A stretch of 37,715 nucleotides of DNA from Lysobacterales bacterium (GTDB taxonomy: Bacteria; Pseudomonadota; Gammaproteobacteria; Xanthomonadales; SZUA-36). Positions 26,241 to 34,070 of the stretch are shown here, one piece after another. How positions within the stretch are numbered: the first letter of the stretch is position 1; each line of letters starts with the position of its first letter. Made by a program: the position numbers and the translations under genes. The stretch spans positions 1 through 37,715 of the forward strand of contig JABDJL010000147.1 in assembly GCA_013002505.1 (NCBI GenBank), written 5' to 3'. Below the pieces are notes generated by a model. That model was not told the DNA's origin. It ran no database searches and saw nothing but the letters and a program-made list of their open reading frames with translations.

Positions 26241-27239
26241 ATGACCGCACCACCCACCTTTACTTTATTCCTTGTTTTTTTGTGCAGTTCCCTGCATGCG
26301 GAAGGTGTGCCGCCTACGGCCCCGGTTGCCATCGCCATTCACGCCGGCGCTGGCACCATCAAGCGCGACGAGCTGTCATCCGAGGCAGAAGCTGAAATTC
26401 GCGCAACCCTGGAGAAAGCCGTGCGCGCCGGTCACGCGGCGCTGACTTCCGGTCAGCCCGGCGTGGAGGCAGTGCGGGCCGCGGTGAACATCCTCGAGGA
26501 TTCCCCGCTGTTCAACGCGGGCAAGGGCGCGGTCTTCAATGCCCGGGCACAAAACGAACTGGATGCGTCCATCATGGACGGCGCAAGCCTGAATGCGGGT
26601 GCCGTGGCAGCCCTGAAAAGGGTCCGCAATCCGATCGACCTGGCCATTTCCGTCATGAACCAGTCAAGGCACGTGATGATGATTGGTGTCGGCGCCGAAC
26701 AGTTTGCAATCGAACAGGGCTTCGAGCTGGTGGATCCATCTTATTTCCACACCGACCACCGCCTTGAACAGCTTCGCGAACGGCAGGCCGACGAGCAAGC
26801 CAACGTAAAACAGGACGAGGCCTGGTATTCCACGGTTGGCGCCGTGGTGCTCGACCAGTCGGGCAACCTTGCCGCGGGTACCTCGACTGGTGGCCTGACC
26901 AACAAGCGCTGGGGCAGGATTGGAGATACGCCCATTATCGGTGCCGGGAACTATGCCAACAACAACGGCTGCGCAGTCAGTGCAACAGGAACCGGCGAGT
27001 ATTTCATTCGCCACGTCGTGGCGCACAGCATCTGCATGCGCGTGGCGGGTGGCCAGGCCATAGCCGAGGCGGCCGACCGACTGATTTTCGATACACTACT
27101 GCCTGACGGTGGTGATGGTGGCGTCATCGCCATGGACCCGAAGGGCGAAATCGCCTTCTCATTCAACACCGCCGGCATGTACCGGGCGAGCATTGACCGC
27201 AACGGAAAACTTTACGTAGGAATTTACGCAAATGAATAG
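26241..27239 (+). CDS. Exported isoaspartyl peptidase / L-asparaginase, type 2 (Ntn hydrolase)
   Basis: This 332-residue protein is an N-terminal-nucleophile asparaginase of the plant/IaaA type, which splits isoaspartyl dipeptides and L-asparagine after cutting itself into two chains. An N-terminal hydrophobic signal (residues 1-20) suggests export to the periplasm. The alpha-chain signature FNAGKGAVFN is at 91-100 and LDASIMDG at 107-114. The nucleophile Thr198 lies in STVGAVVLD, followed by GTSTGGLTNKRWGRIGDTPIIGAGNYA. A Tyr-Ser precedes the Thr where a Gly is more usual, so processing might be slower; that is inference. The ATG at 26241 has AGGA upstream, and the 3' end overlaps the next small gene by eight bases. 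Confidence 0.9.
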   Translation: MTAPPTFTLFLVFLCSSLHAEGVPPTAPVAIAIHAGAGTIKRDELSSEAEAEIRATLEKAVRAGHAALTSGQPGVEAVRAAVNILEDSPLFNAGKGAVFNARAQNELDASIMDGASLNAGAVAALKRVRNPIDLAISVMNQSRHVMMIGVGAEQFAIEQGFELVDPSYFHTDHRLEQLRERQADEQANVKQDEAWYSTVGAVVLDQSGNLAAGTSTGGLTNKRWGRIGDTPIIGAGNYANNNGCAVSATGTGEYFIRHVVAHSICMRVAGGQAIAEAADRLIFDTLLPDGGDGGVIAMDPKGEIAFSFNTAGMYRASIDRNGKLYVGIYANE

Positions 27240-27438
27240 CTCCAAACCTGGATTACCCTGGTTGTTCCTGGCACTGGATATTGTCGGTATGGTGCTGCTG
27301 GTGGTCGGAATACTGGCACTGACCGGTGTTGATTTCGGGCACCCGGTGCTGAAAACCGTTGCGCCCGGATTTATCGCGCTGGGTCTGCTGCTGATGGTGC
27401 CCATTGCAGTTTGGGCCATACGTCGGGGAAGGGCCTGA
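27232..27438 (+). CDS. Small two-helix membrane protein
   Basis: This 68-residue protein has two hydrophobic helices (about residues 9-29 and 43-61) joined by a short VDFGHPVLKTVAPG turn and a basic C-terminus (AIRRGRA), so it should sit in the inner membrane with its tail in the cytoplasm. Its ATG overlaps the end of the asparaginase gene and it ends one base before the following gene's start, so all three seem to be one transcript. I recognise no family. Being short and hydrophobic, it might still be a real gene because its codon use and reading frame are intact and it is packed tightly between two genes. Confidence 0.65.
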   Translation: MNSSKPGLPWLFLALDIVGMVLLVVGILALTGVDFGHPVLKTVAPGFIALGLLLMVPIAVWAIRRGRA

Positions 27439-27439
27439 C

Positions 27440-27991
27440 ATGAAATGGTTGTATCTTTCGATGTTATTGCCTGTGATCGCGGTCGCGGGGCCAGAACAGT
27501 CGCCTTATTCGGGACAGCAATCGCGCCCAATCAAGGCGCTTTCCGCCAGCCAGGTGAAGGCCTACCTTGAAGGCCAGGGCATGGGCTATGCAAAGCCCGC
27601 AGAATTGAACCACTATCCAGGACCGAGGCACGTGCGGGAACTTGCCGGGCAACTAAAATTGAGCGCGTCACAGTTGCGCCAGACCCGCGAGACTGAGCGG
27701 CGCATGAAGGAGTCTGCCAGCGCGCTGGGTGCGCAACTGGTTGAGCTGGAGCGATCGCTCGATGAAGCGTTCGCCTCGGGCCAGATCGACGACGACTCTC
27801 TCGCCGGAAAGATTATGCAAATCGCGGAACTTGATGGCCAAATTCGCCTGGCCCACCTTGCTGCCCATCTCGAAATGCGAAGGCTGTTGTCGAGCGAGCA
27901 AATCGTACTTTATGATCAGCTCAGGGGCTACGGAAGCAGGCACTCCCGCGAAGATCACCCCAGCCACGAAGGAGCCGGTCATTCACACTGA
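27440..27991 (+). CDS. Spy/CpxP-like periplasmic protein
   Basis: This 183-residue protein starts at the ATG at 27440, preceded by GGGAAGGG. A signal peptide (MKWLYLSMLLPVIAVAG) leads to a helical mature protein. Two regions, LKLSASQLRQTRETERRMKESA and later LAAHLEMRRLLSSEQIVLYDQLRGYG, match the LTxxQ-type helices of Spy/CpxP chaperones and metal sensors. The His-rich C-terminus (HSREDHPSHEGAGHSH) could bind metal. The segment ALSASQVKAYLEGQGMGYAKPAELNHYPGPRHV is typical of a proteobacterial subgroup annotated as refolding chaperones. It follows the small membrane protein by one base, so both may be regulated together. Confidence 0.78.
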   Translation: MKWLYLSMLLPVIAVAGPEQSPYSGQQSRPIKALSASQVKAYLEGQGMGYAKPAELNHYPGPRHVRELAGQLKLSASQLRQTRETERRMKESASALGAQLVELERSLDEAFASGQIDDDSLAGKIMQIAELDGQIRLAHLAAHLEMRRLLSSEQIVLYDQLRGYGSRHSREDHPSHEGAGHSH

Positions 27992-27997
27992 AGCGCT

Positions 27998-28840
27998 TCA
28001 GTCTTTGGTCAGGCGTTGAATCAGGCGCAGGCTCGGGTCCGACTGGTTCAGCGAGTAGATGTGCAATCCCGGTGCGCCTCCGCGCAGCAATCTTGAACAC
28101 AGGTCGGTCACCACCTCCAGGCCGAACGCCCGGATCGACTCCCGGTCTTCGCCGTAAGCTTCCAGTCTCTTGAGTATCCATTGCGGAATTTCTGCGCCGC
28201 ATTGTTCAGAAAAACGGGACAATTGCCGGTAATTGGTAATCGGCAAAATTCCGGGGCGGATCGGGATGGTGATGCCAGCCTTCTGGCAATCATCGATAAA
28301 ACGGAAATAGCTGTCAGCGTTGTAAAAATACTGGGTGATTGCTCCGGTCGCACCGGCATCCACCTTGCGCCGGAAGTATTTCAGTTCCGCGCCCGGTGAG
28401 GCCGATTCGGGGTGAAACTCCGGGTAGCAGGCCACTTCGATACTGAAACGGTCACCGCAATGCTCGCGTACAAATGAAACCAGTTCATTGGCATAGCAGA
28501 ACGGTCCTTCTTCGGCGCCATCAGCCTGCCGGTCACCGCGCAGCAGCACCAGCCGCCTTACCCCGGCCTTGGCATAGTCGTCGAGATAGCCCGCCAACGC
28601 CTCCCTGCTGTCCACCTTGCAGGATACGTGGGGCGCCACCGGCACCCCGGAATTTGCCTGCAGGCCCATGACTGCCTTGTGCGTGGCATCGAGCGATGAC
28701 CCGCCGGCGCCAAAAGTCACTGAGAAATATTCCGGCTTCAGCGCGGCCAGCTCCCGCCACGCCGCCTCGAAGCGCTGCTGCTGCTCATCGCTACGCGGTG
28801 GGAAAAACTCGAATGACAGTGGCGTCCAGGCTTTTAACAT
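27998..28840 (-). CDS. metF: Methylenetetrahydrofolate reductase
   Basis: This 280-residue flavoprotein reduces 5,10-methylene-THF to 5-methyl-THF, the methyl donor for methionine synthesis. It shows the family signatures FEFFPPR near residue 10, SVTFGAGGS (40-48), LVLLRGD (about 96-102) with the active-site Asp, and GAITQYFYN. The length matches proteobacterial MetF. It is last in the metK-ahcY-metF block read right to left; a 100-base spacer with an inverted repeat separates it from ahcY, so it may have partly separate expression. Confidence 0.94.
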   Translation of the reverse strand: MLKAWTPLSFEFFPPRSDEQQQRFEAAWRELAALKPEYFSVTFGAGGSSLDATHKAVMGLQANSGVPVAPHVSCKVDSREALAGYLDDYAKAGVRRLVLLRGDRQADGAEEGPFCYANELVSFVREHCGDRFSIEVACYPEFHPESASPGAELKYFRRKVDAGATGAITQYFYNADSYFRFIDDCQKAGITIPIRPGILPITNYRQLSRFSEQCGAEIPQWILKRLEAYGEDRESIRAFGLEVVTDLCSRLLRGGAPGLHIYSLNQSDPSLRLIQRLTKD

Positions 28841-28859
28841 GGTGACGGGAGACCGGCGG

Positions 28860-28931
28860 CAGGTGACGAATGGCGGGTTACGGGATGCCTGGCGTTTATC
28901 GCCCGCGAAGTCACCCGTAACCCGTCACCTG
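28860..28931. repeat. Inverted repeat with GGTGACGGG units between ahcY and metF
   Basis: On the plus strand CAGGTGAC (28860-28867), a seven-base insert and GGGTTACGGG (28875-28884) pair with CCCGTAACCC and GTCACCTG in 28914-28931; the loop includes 28885-28911. A further GGTGACGGG lies at 28841-28849. The pattern looks like a short dispersed palindromic repeat and could form a hairpin in the ahcY-metF transcript. Its copy number elsewhere in the genome is unknown. Confidence 0.55.
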
Positions 28932-28940
28932 TCACTGTAC

Positions 28941-30374
28941 TTAGTACCGGTAATGATCCGGCTTGAACGGACCCTCTGCTTCAACACCGATGTACGAAGC
29001 CTGCTCATCCGACAGTTCGGTCAGGTTTGCACCAATGCGTTCCAGGTGCAAACGCGCCACGCGCTCGTCGAGATGTTTCGGCAACACGTAAACCTGGTTC
29101 TCGTAACGCTCACCATGTGCCCACAGCTCGATCTGCGCCAGGACCTGGTTGGTGAACGAGTTGGACATCACGAAACTCGGATGCCCGGTAGCACAGCCCA
29201 GGTTCACCAAGCGGCCCTTGGCCAGCAGGATAATACGGCGGCCATCGGGCAGAATCACGTGATCCACCTGCGGCTTGATGTTTTCCCACTCGTATTTTTC
29301 TTCGAGCGAAGCAACGTCAATTTCATTATCGAAATGACCGATATTGCAGACGATCGCCTGGTGCTTCATACGCGACAGGTGATCATGGTTGATGACGTGA
29401 TAGTTACCGGTTGCGGTCACGAAGATGTCGGCCTTGTCGGCGACATCATCCATGCGCACGACCCGGTAACCTTCCATGGCCGCCTGCAGCGCACAGATCG
29501 GATCTATTTCCGTAATCCAGACCGTGGCGCCAAGACCCTTCAGGGACTGGGCGCAGCCTTTACCCACGTCGCCATAACCGGCGACCACGGCAATCTTGCC
29601 GGCGATCATCACGTCGGTTGCGCGCTTGATGCCGTCCACCAGCGACTCGCGGCAACCGTACAGGTTGTCGAACTTGGACTTGGTCACCGAGTCGTTGACG
29701 TTGATGGCCGGGAACGGCAGGGTCCCTTCCTTAGCCATGTTGTACAGGCGCTTGACGCCGGTCGTGGTTTCCTCGGTCACGCCCTCGATTGCGGCGAATG
29801 CTTTCGAGTACCAGCCCGGGCGGCTGTCGAGCCGCTTGCGGATGGCATTGAACAGCGATACTTCCTCTTCGCTGGCCGGGTTATCCAGCACGCTGCGGTC
29901 TTTTTCAGCCTGCGCGCCCAGGTACAACAACAGCGTGGCGTCGCCACCGTCGTCAAGGATCATGTTGGCAAAGGTCTGGTTGCCGTTTTCGTCGGTCCAC
30001 TCGAAAATGCGGTGGGTGAACTCCCAGTACTCGTCCAGCGATTCGCCCTTGAAGGCAAACACCGGGGTGCCGCCGGCCGCAATTGCCGCAGCCGCGTGAT
30101 CCTGGGTTGAATAGATATTGCACGAAGCCCAACGCACATCGGCGCCCAGCGCTTCCAGCGATTCGATCAGCACTGCTGTCTGGATGGTCATGTGCAGGCT
30201 ACCAGCGATGCGCGCACCCTTCAGCGGCTGTGTGTCGCGATATTCGTCGCGCACGGCCACCAGGCCGGGCATCTCGGTTTCAGCAATATTGATTTCACGC
30301 CGCCCCCAGTCCGCCAGGGACAGGTCCGCAACATGAAAGTCTTTGGTTTCAAGGTTTTCAATTACAGCATTCAC
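28941..30374 (-). CDS. ahcY: Adenosylhomocysteinase
   Basis: This 477-residue NAD-dependent enzyme splits S-adenosylhomocysteine into adenosine and homocysteine, relieving product inhibition of methyltransferases. Signature parts include [13 protein letters not shown], the active-site Lys in [18 protein letters not shown], the NAD-binding [10 protein letters not shown], and the C-terminal FKPDHYRY that completes the neighbouring subunit's cofactor site. The GTG at 30374 is chosen because GGAG lies eight bases upstream and it gives the normal N-terminus; an open frame upstream of it overlaps the riboswitch. The riboswitch between metK and ahcY is expected to raise ahcY expression when SAH builds up. 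Confidence 0.95.
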   Translation of the reverse strand: MNAVIENLETKDFHVADLSLADWGRREINIAETEMPGLVAVRDEYRDTQPLKGARIAGSLHMTIQTAVLIESLEALGADVRWASCNIYSTQDHAAAAIAAGGTPVFAFKGESLDEYWEFTHRIFEWTDENGNQTFANMILDDGGDATLLLYLGAQAEKDRSVLDNPASEEEVSLFNAIRKRLDSRPGWYSKAFAAIEGVTEETTTGVKRLYNMAKEGTLPFPAINVNDSVTKSKFDNLYGCRESLVDGIKRATDVMIAGKIAVVAGYGDVGKGCAQSLKGLGATVWITEIDPICALQAAMEGYRVVRMDDVADKADIFVTATGNYHVINHDHLSRMKHQAIVCNIGHFDNEIDVASLEEKYEWENIKPQVDHVILPDGRRIILLAKGRLVNLGCATGHPSFVMSNSFTNQVLAQIELWAHGERYENQVYVLPKHLDERVARLHLERIGANLTELSDEQASYIGVEAEGPFKPDHYRY

Positions 30375-30414
30375 TGTTGATTCTCCATGTACAAGCGAGC
30401 GCAGTTCAGTGAAA

Positions 30415-30480
30415 ACCGGGCTTCCGAGCCTGGCCTGCCATGCTTTGATGCGGCAGGTCGCAGCGCTCCTCGGCGCCCGG
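30415..30480 (-). promoter_or_regulatory. SAH riboswitch upstream of ahcY
   Basis: Read on the minus strand, the element has an outer stem CCGGGC/GCCCGG, the conserved core GCCGAGGAGCGCTGCGACC, a small stem CTGCC/GGCAG, and the closing GCCAGGCTCGG. These match the known S-adenosylhomocysteine riboswitch class and its usual place before ahcY in proteobacteria. It ends about 40 bases before the ahcY start. By family knowledge, binding SAH turns on expression. Confidence 0.9.
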
Positions 30481-30488
30481 CAATTCAA

Positions 30489-31655
30489 TCAGCTGAGGCC
30501 GGCGTCGGCCCTCAACTGTTCCACGTGATCGGTTTTTTCCCAGTTGACTCCCAGGTCTTCCCTGCCCATGTGCCCGTAGGCCGCCAGCGGCTGATAGATC
30601 GGCCGGATCAGGTCCAGCATCCTGATGATGCTGTACGGCCGCAGGTCGAAATGCTGGCGCACCAGCTTCTCGATGTCATGCACCGGGACTTTTTCCGTGC
30701 CAAAAGTGTCAACCGTGATCGAGGTGGGATCGGCTACGCCAATGGCATAGGAAACCTGGATTTCGATACGATCGGCGAGTCCCGCCGCGACGAGGTTCTT
30801 GGCCACGTAACGCGCCGCGTAGGCCGCTGACCGGTCGACTTTCGACGGGTCTTTTCCGGAAAATGCACCGCCACCATGACGGGCCATGCCGCCGTAGGTA
30901 TCAACGATGATCTTGCGGCCCGTCAGGCCGGCATCGCCGACCGGACCACCAATTTCGAAGCGCCCGGTCGGGTTGATGTGATAGTGGGTGTTGCCATCCA
31001 GCCACTCTGAAGGCAGCACCGGCTTGATGATTTCTTCCATGACCAGTTCGCGCAACTGCTCCTGGCTGGAATCCGGGCTGTGCTGGGTTGACAAAACCAC
31101 GGCGTCTATACCCACCGGCTTGCCGTCCCGGTAGCGGAAAGTAACCTGGCTCTTGGCGTCCGGGCGTAAGTGCTGGCGGCCGTCATCTGTGCCACTGCGA
31201 ACGGCGGACTGCCGCTTGACCAGTTCGTGCGCGTAATAAATGGGCGCCGGCATCAGTACTTCGGTCTCGTTGGTGGCATAGCCAAACATCAGGCCCTGGT
31301 CGCCCGCACCCTGGTCTTCGGGGCGCTCACGGCTGACCCCCTGGTTAATGTCGGGAGACTGCTTACCGATAATATTGACCACGGCACAGGTGTGCCCGTC
31401 AAAGCCAACCTCTGAAGAGTCATAGCCAATGCCTACGATGACATTGCGAATAATGTCTTCCAGGTCCACCCAGGCTTCGGTGGTGATCTCACCACCGACG
31501 ATGGCCACACCGGTTTTGACCATCGTTTCACAGGCGACATGCGCCGCCGGGTCCTGTTCAATAATGGCGTCCAGCACCGCATCTGAAATCTGGTCCGACA
31601 CCTTGTCGGGATGGCCCGCCGACACGGACTCGGAAGTAAACAGGTAATCGCTCAT
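30489..31655 (-). CDS. metK: S-adenosylmethionine synthetase
   Basis: This 388-residue enzyme makes S-adenosylmethionine from methionine and ATP. Motifs are GHPDK at residues 14-18, [12 protein letters not shown] for ATP binding, and [19 protein letters not shown], which holds the phosphate-binding loop. The start at 31655 has GGAG about ten bases upstream; an upstream in-frame extension to 31838 covers the promoter and is not believed. It leads the metK-ahcY-metF block. The promoter and an overlapping inverted repeat lie just upstream. Confidence 0.95.
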   Translation of the reverse strand: MSDYLFTSESVSAGHPDKVSDQISDAVLDAIIEQDPAAHVACETMVKTGVAIVGGEITTEAWVDLEDIIRNVIVGIGYDSSEVGFDGHTCAVVNIIGKQSPDINQGVSRERPEDQGAGDQGLMFGYATNETEVLMPAPIYYAHELVKRQSAVRSGTDDGRQHLRPDAKSQVTFRYRDGKPVGIDAVVLSTQHSPDSSQEQLRELVMEEIIKPVLPSEWLDGNTHYHINPTGRFEIGGPVGDAGLTGRKIIVDTYGGMARHGGGAFSGKDPSKVDRSAAYAARYVAKNLVAAGLADRIEIQVSYAIGVADPTSITVDTFGTEKVPVHDIEKLVRQHFDLRPYSIIRMLDLIRPIYQPLAAYGHMGREDLGVNWEKTDHVEQLRADAGLS

Positions 31656-31669
31656 GCGTATTGATCTCC

Positions 31670-31705
31670 AGAGATATATCTCTTTATTCGGATTAAGAGA
31701 TATAT
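31670..31705. promoter_or_regulatory. Inverted-repeat operator overlapping the metK promoter
   Basis: A perfect 14-base palindrome AGAGATATATCTCT (31670-31683) forms part of a larger inverted repeat: ATATATCTCTTTA (31674-31686) against TTAAGAGATATAT (31693-31705), with one mismatch in thirteen. It overlaps the metK -10 box and the presumed transcript start, the position of a repressor site. Methionine-cycle regulators of the ArsR family (such as SahR) are candidates; no regulator gene is in the window. Confidence 0.65.
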
Positions 31706-31732
31706 TGTACTGCAGTGCGCTGACGAGGGCAA
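31704..31732 (-). promoter_or_regulatory. Sigma-70-type promoter of metK
   Basis: On the minus strand, -35 TTGCCC (31727-31732) and -10 TACAAT (31704-31709) are 17 bases apart. The -10 differs from consensus in one base and the -35 in two. The expected start of transcription falls within the operator-like inverted repeat, about 45 bases before the start codon. Confidence 0.6.
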
Positions 31733-31825
31733 TGCCAGCCCAGCTTGGCTGCACAATGGCTGCGGGTGGCGCGTGGGTCCCAAAAACAATTACAATTTCC
31801 GCCTTCACCATCCGTGAGCTCAACA

Positions 31826-33328
31826 ATGCCAATGACACTGACCAGCGCGATACGCAGCAACTTCCTGGGTAATTCGGCCGAATGGTACAAGATGACCATC
31901 ATCCTTTTCCTGGTCATCAACCCCATCGCACTGCAGCTGGTGGGACCGTTTATCACCGGCTGGTTGCTGATCGGAGAGTTTATTTTCACGCTCGCGATGG
32001 CGCTCAAGTGTTATCCGTTGCAGCCCGGCGGCCTGCTGGCCTTCGAGGCGGTGCTGCTGGGCATGGCCTCTCCGGAGACCGTCTACTACGAGGCACAGAC
32101 CAATTTCGCCGTGATCCTGCTGTTGATTTTCATGGTGGCGGGCATCTTCTTCCTGAAGGACATGCTGCTTACGGTGTTCGCGAAGCTGTTCATTCGCGTC
32201 AAGTCCAAGATGCTGTTGTCGCTGCTGTTTTCTTTCACGGCGGCGGTCCTCTCGGCATTTCTCGATGCGTTGACGGTCACCGCGGTGATCATTACCGTGG
32301 CGGCCGGTTTTTACGGCGTTTATCACAAGGTTTCCTCCGGTAAAGGATTTGACGATGACCACGACAATGCGGATGACACCGGCATTGGCAATGAAACACG
32401 CGAGGACCTGGAGGGCTTCCGCGCCTTTTTACGCAACCTGCTGATGCACGGGGCGGTCGGCACTGCGCTGGGCGGGGTGACGACGCTGGTTGGTGAACCT
32501 CAGAATCTGCTCATTGCCCAGATTGCGGGTTGGGAGTTCGGGGAGTTCTTCATGCGCATGGCGCCGGTAAGCATGCCGGTGTTCGTGGTCGGTATGCTGA
32601 CTTGCCTGGCCGTCGAGCGCTTCAATATTCTCGGCTATGGCGCCGAGATGCCGGATGCGGCACGTCGCATTCTGGAGGAATTCGACCGCATTGAAAGCGA
32701 GCGGCGCACCCCTCAACAAAAAGCCAAGATTGTCATGCAGGCCGTGGTGGCGCTTTTCCTGGTCGTGGCCCTCGCGTTCCATTTGGCCGAAGTTGGGCTG
32801 ATCGGCCTGGCCGTCATTGTGCTTGCAACCGCCTTCACCGGCATTGTCGAAGAACACCAACTGGGCCATGCCTTCTCTGAGGCCTTACCCTTCACCGCAT
32901 TACTGGTGGTGTTTTTCGCCATCGTCGGGGTGATCCATGAGCAACACCTGTTTCAGCCGGTGATCCATTACGTGTTTTCGCTGGACCAGAACATGCAGGT
33001 GCCGGTGTTCTTCCTGGCCAACGGCTTGCTGTCCGCGATCTCGGATAATGTATTTGTCGCTACCGTCTATATCAGTGAAGTCAATGCGGCGCTGCAGGCC
33101 GGTGAGATCACGCGCGAGCACTTCGACCTGCTTACCGTGGCCATCAACACCGGTACCAACATCCCGTCAGTGGCAACCCCGAACGGCCAGGCAGCCTTCC
33201 TGTTTCTTTTGACTTCGGCCGTCGCGCCGCTGGTCAGGCTGGGTTATGGCCGCATGGTAATCCTGGCTTTGCCCTACACCGTTACGATGACCATAACCGG
33301 GCTGCTGGCGACCATTTACCTGTTATGA
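31826..33328 (+). CDS. nhaB: Na+/H+ antiporter NhaB
   Basis: This 500-residue inner-membrane protein matches NhaB, which expels sodium in exchange for protons. The N-terminal [12 protein letters not shown] and the central [16 protein letters not shown] are NhaB hallmarks, and hydrophobic segments fill most of the chain. An acidic loop near residues 170-190 ([11 protein letters not shown]) lies between two of them. E. coli NhaB has 513 residues, so the length is normal. The start is the ATG at 31826, with a second ATG two codons later; neither has a strong ribosome site. The gene diverges from metK. Presence of NhaB suits a bacterium that meets sodium. Confidence 0.93.
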   Translation: MPMTLTSAIRSNFLGNSAEWYKMTIILFLVINPIALQLVGPFITGWLLIGEFIFTLAMALKCYPLQPGGLLAFEAVLLGMASPETVYYEAQTNFAVILLLIFMVAGIFFLKDMLLTVFAKLFIRVKSKMLLSLLFSFTAAVLSAFLDALTVTAVIITVAAGFYGVYHKVSSGKGFDDDHDNADDTGIGNETREDLEGFRAFLRNLLMHGAVGTALGGVTTLVGEPQNLLIAQIAGWEFGEFFMRMAPVSMPVFVVGMLTCLAVERFNILGYGAEMPDAARRILEEFDRIESERRTPQQKAKIVMQAVVALFLVVALAFHLAEVGLIGLAVIVLATAFTGIVEEHQLGHAFSEALPFTALLVVFFAIVGVIHEQHLFQPVIHYVFSLDQNMQVPVFFLANGLLSAISDNVFVATVYISEVNAALQAGEITREHFDLLTVAINTGTNIPSVATPNGQAAFLFLLTSAVAPLVRLGYGRMVILALPYTVTMTITGLLATIYLL

Positions 33329-33365
33329 CGGTTGCGCATGAGGCCGGAGAAGCCTGAAGCCGTTG

Positions 33366-34070
33366 ATGGCAGACAGGGTTCCCAGGCAGCGCCGCCGGCC
33401 GGTCAGAAGTTATGTGCTCCGCAAGGGCCGCGTAACCGAGGCCCAGTCCCGCGCCCTGCAGGATTTAACCACCGTCTACGGACTGGCCTGTGACGGCCCG
33501 CCCATCGACGCTGAGGCCGAGTTTGAACGCCCGGCGCCACTGGTGGTTGAGATCGGTTTTGGCAACGGCGAGGCGACCTGGAGAATGGCGGCAGCCGAAC
33601 CGGACAAGAATTTCATCGGGATCGAAGTGCACGCGCCCGGGGTCGGGCAGCTGATGATGGCCCTGGAGAAACACCAGTTGAGCAATGTCCGCGTGGCCCG
33701 CTGCGATGCCGTCAGTTTTCTGCACGACCGGCTGCAGCCCAACAGCATTTCCGAGATTCGCATTTTCTTTCCGGACCCATGGCCTAAGAAGCGCCATCAC
33801 AAGCGCCGTATCATACAGCCAGAGTTTTTGAGCTTGCTGGAAACACGGCTTGAACCCGGCGGATTTGTGCATATCGCCACCGACTGGACGCCCTACATGG
33901 AGCATATTTGCGAAGTATTTACCTCAGCCCCCGCCTTCACCGGCAAAGACAGTAGCGCCGCGGAATCCCGCAGACCGGCCACCAAGTATGAACAGCGCGG
34001 CCAGCGCCTCGGCCACCCGATTGTCGACCTCGTTTATTGTTACCGGGCAGGACAGGAATCATCCGGATGA
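33366..34070 (+). CDS. trmB: tRNA (guanine-N7-)-methyltransferase
   Basis: This 234-residue enzyme methylates guanine 46 of tRNA using SAM. The SAM site EIGFGNGEA is at residues 62-70, and the family signature FPDPWPKKRHHKRR at 135-148, followed by the C-terminal tRNA-binding part ending with the family-type TKYEQRGQRLGHPIVDLVY. The start is set at the ATG at 33366, one codon inside a TTG. Its stop overlaps the start of the TPR/Fic-like gene (ATGA, 34067-34070), so the two are translationally coupled, although no functional link is known. Confidence 0.94.
   Translation: MADRVPRQRRRPVRSYVLRKGRVTEAQSRALQDLTTVYGLACDGPPIDAEAEFERPAPLVVEIGFGNGEATWRMAAAEPDKNFIGIEVHAPGVGQLMMALEKHQLSNVRVARCDAVSFLHDRLQPNSISEIRIFFPDPWPKKRHHKRRIIQPEFLSLLETRLEPGGFVHIATDWTPYMEHICEVFTSAPAFTGKDSSAAESRRPATKYEQRGQRLGHPIVDLVYCYRAGQESSG

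Noticed and set aside
28617-30110. Long open frame (497 codons) on the plus strand opposite metF and ahcY
   Set aside because: It lies antisense to two unmistakable enzymes and its protein has no recognisable domain; long antisense frames are common in GC-rich genes.
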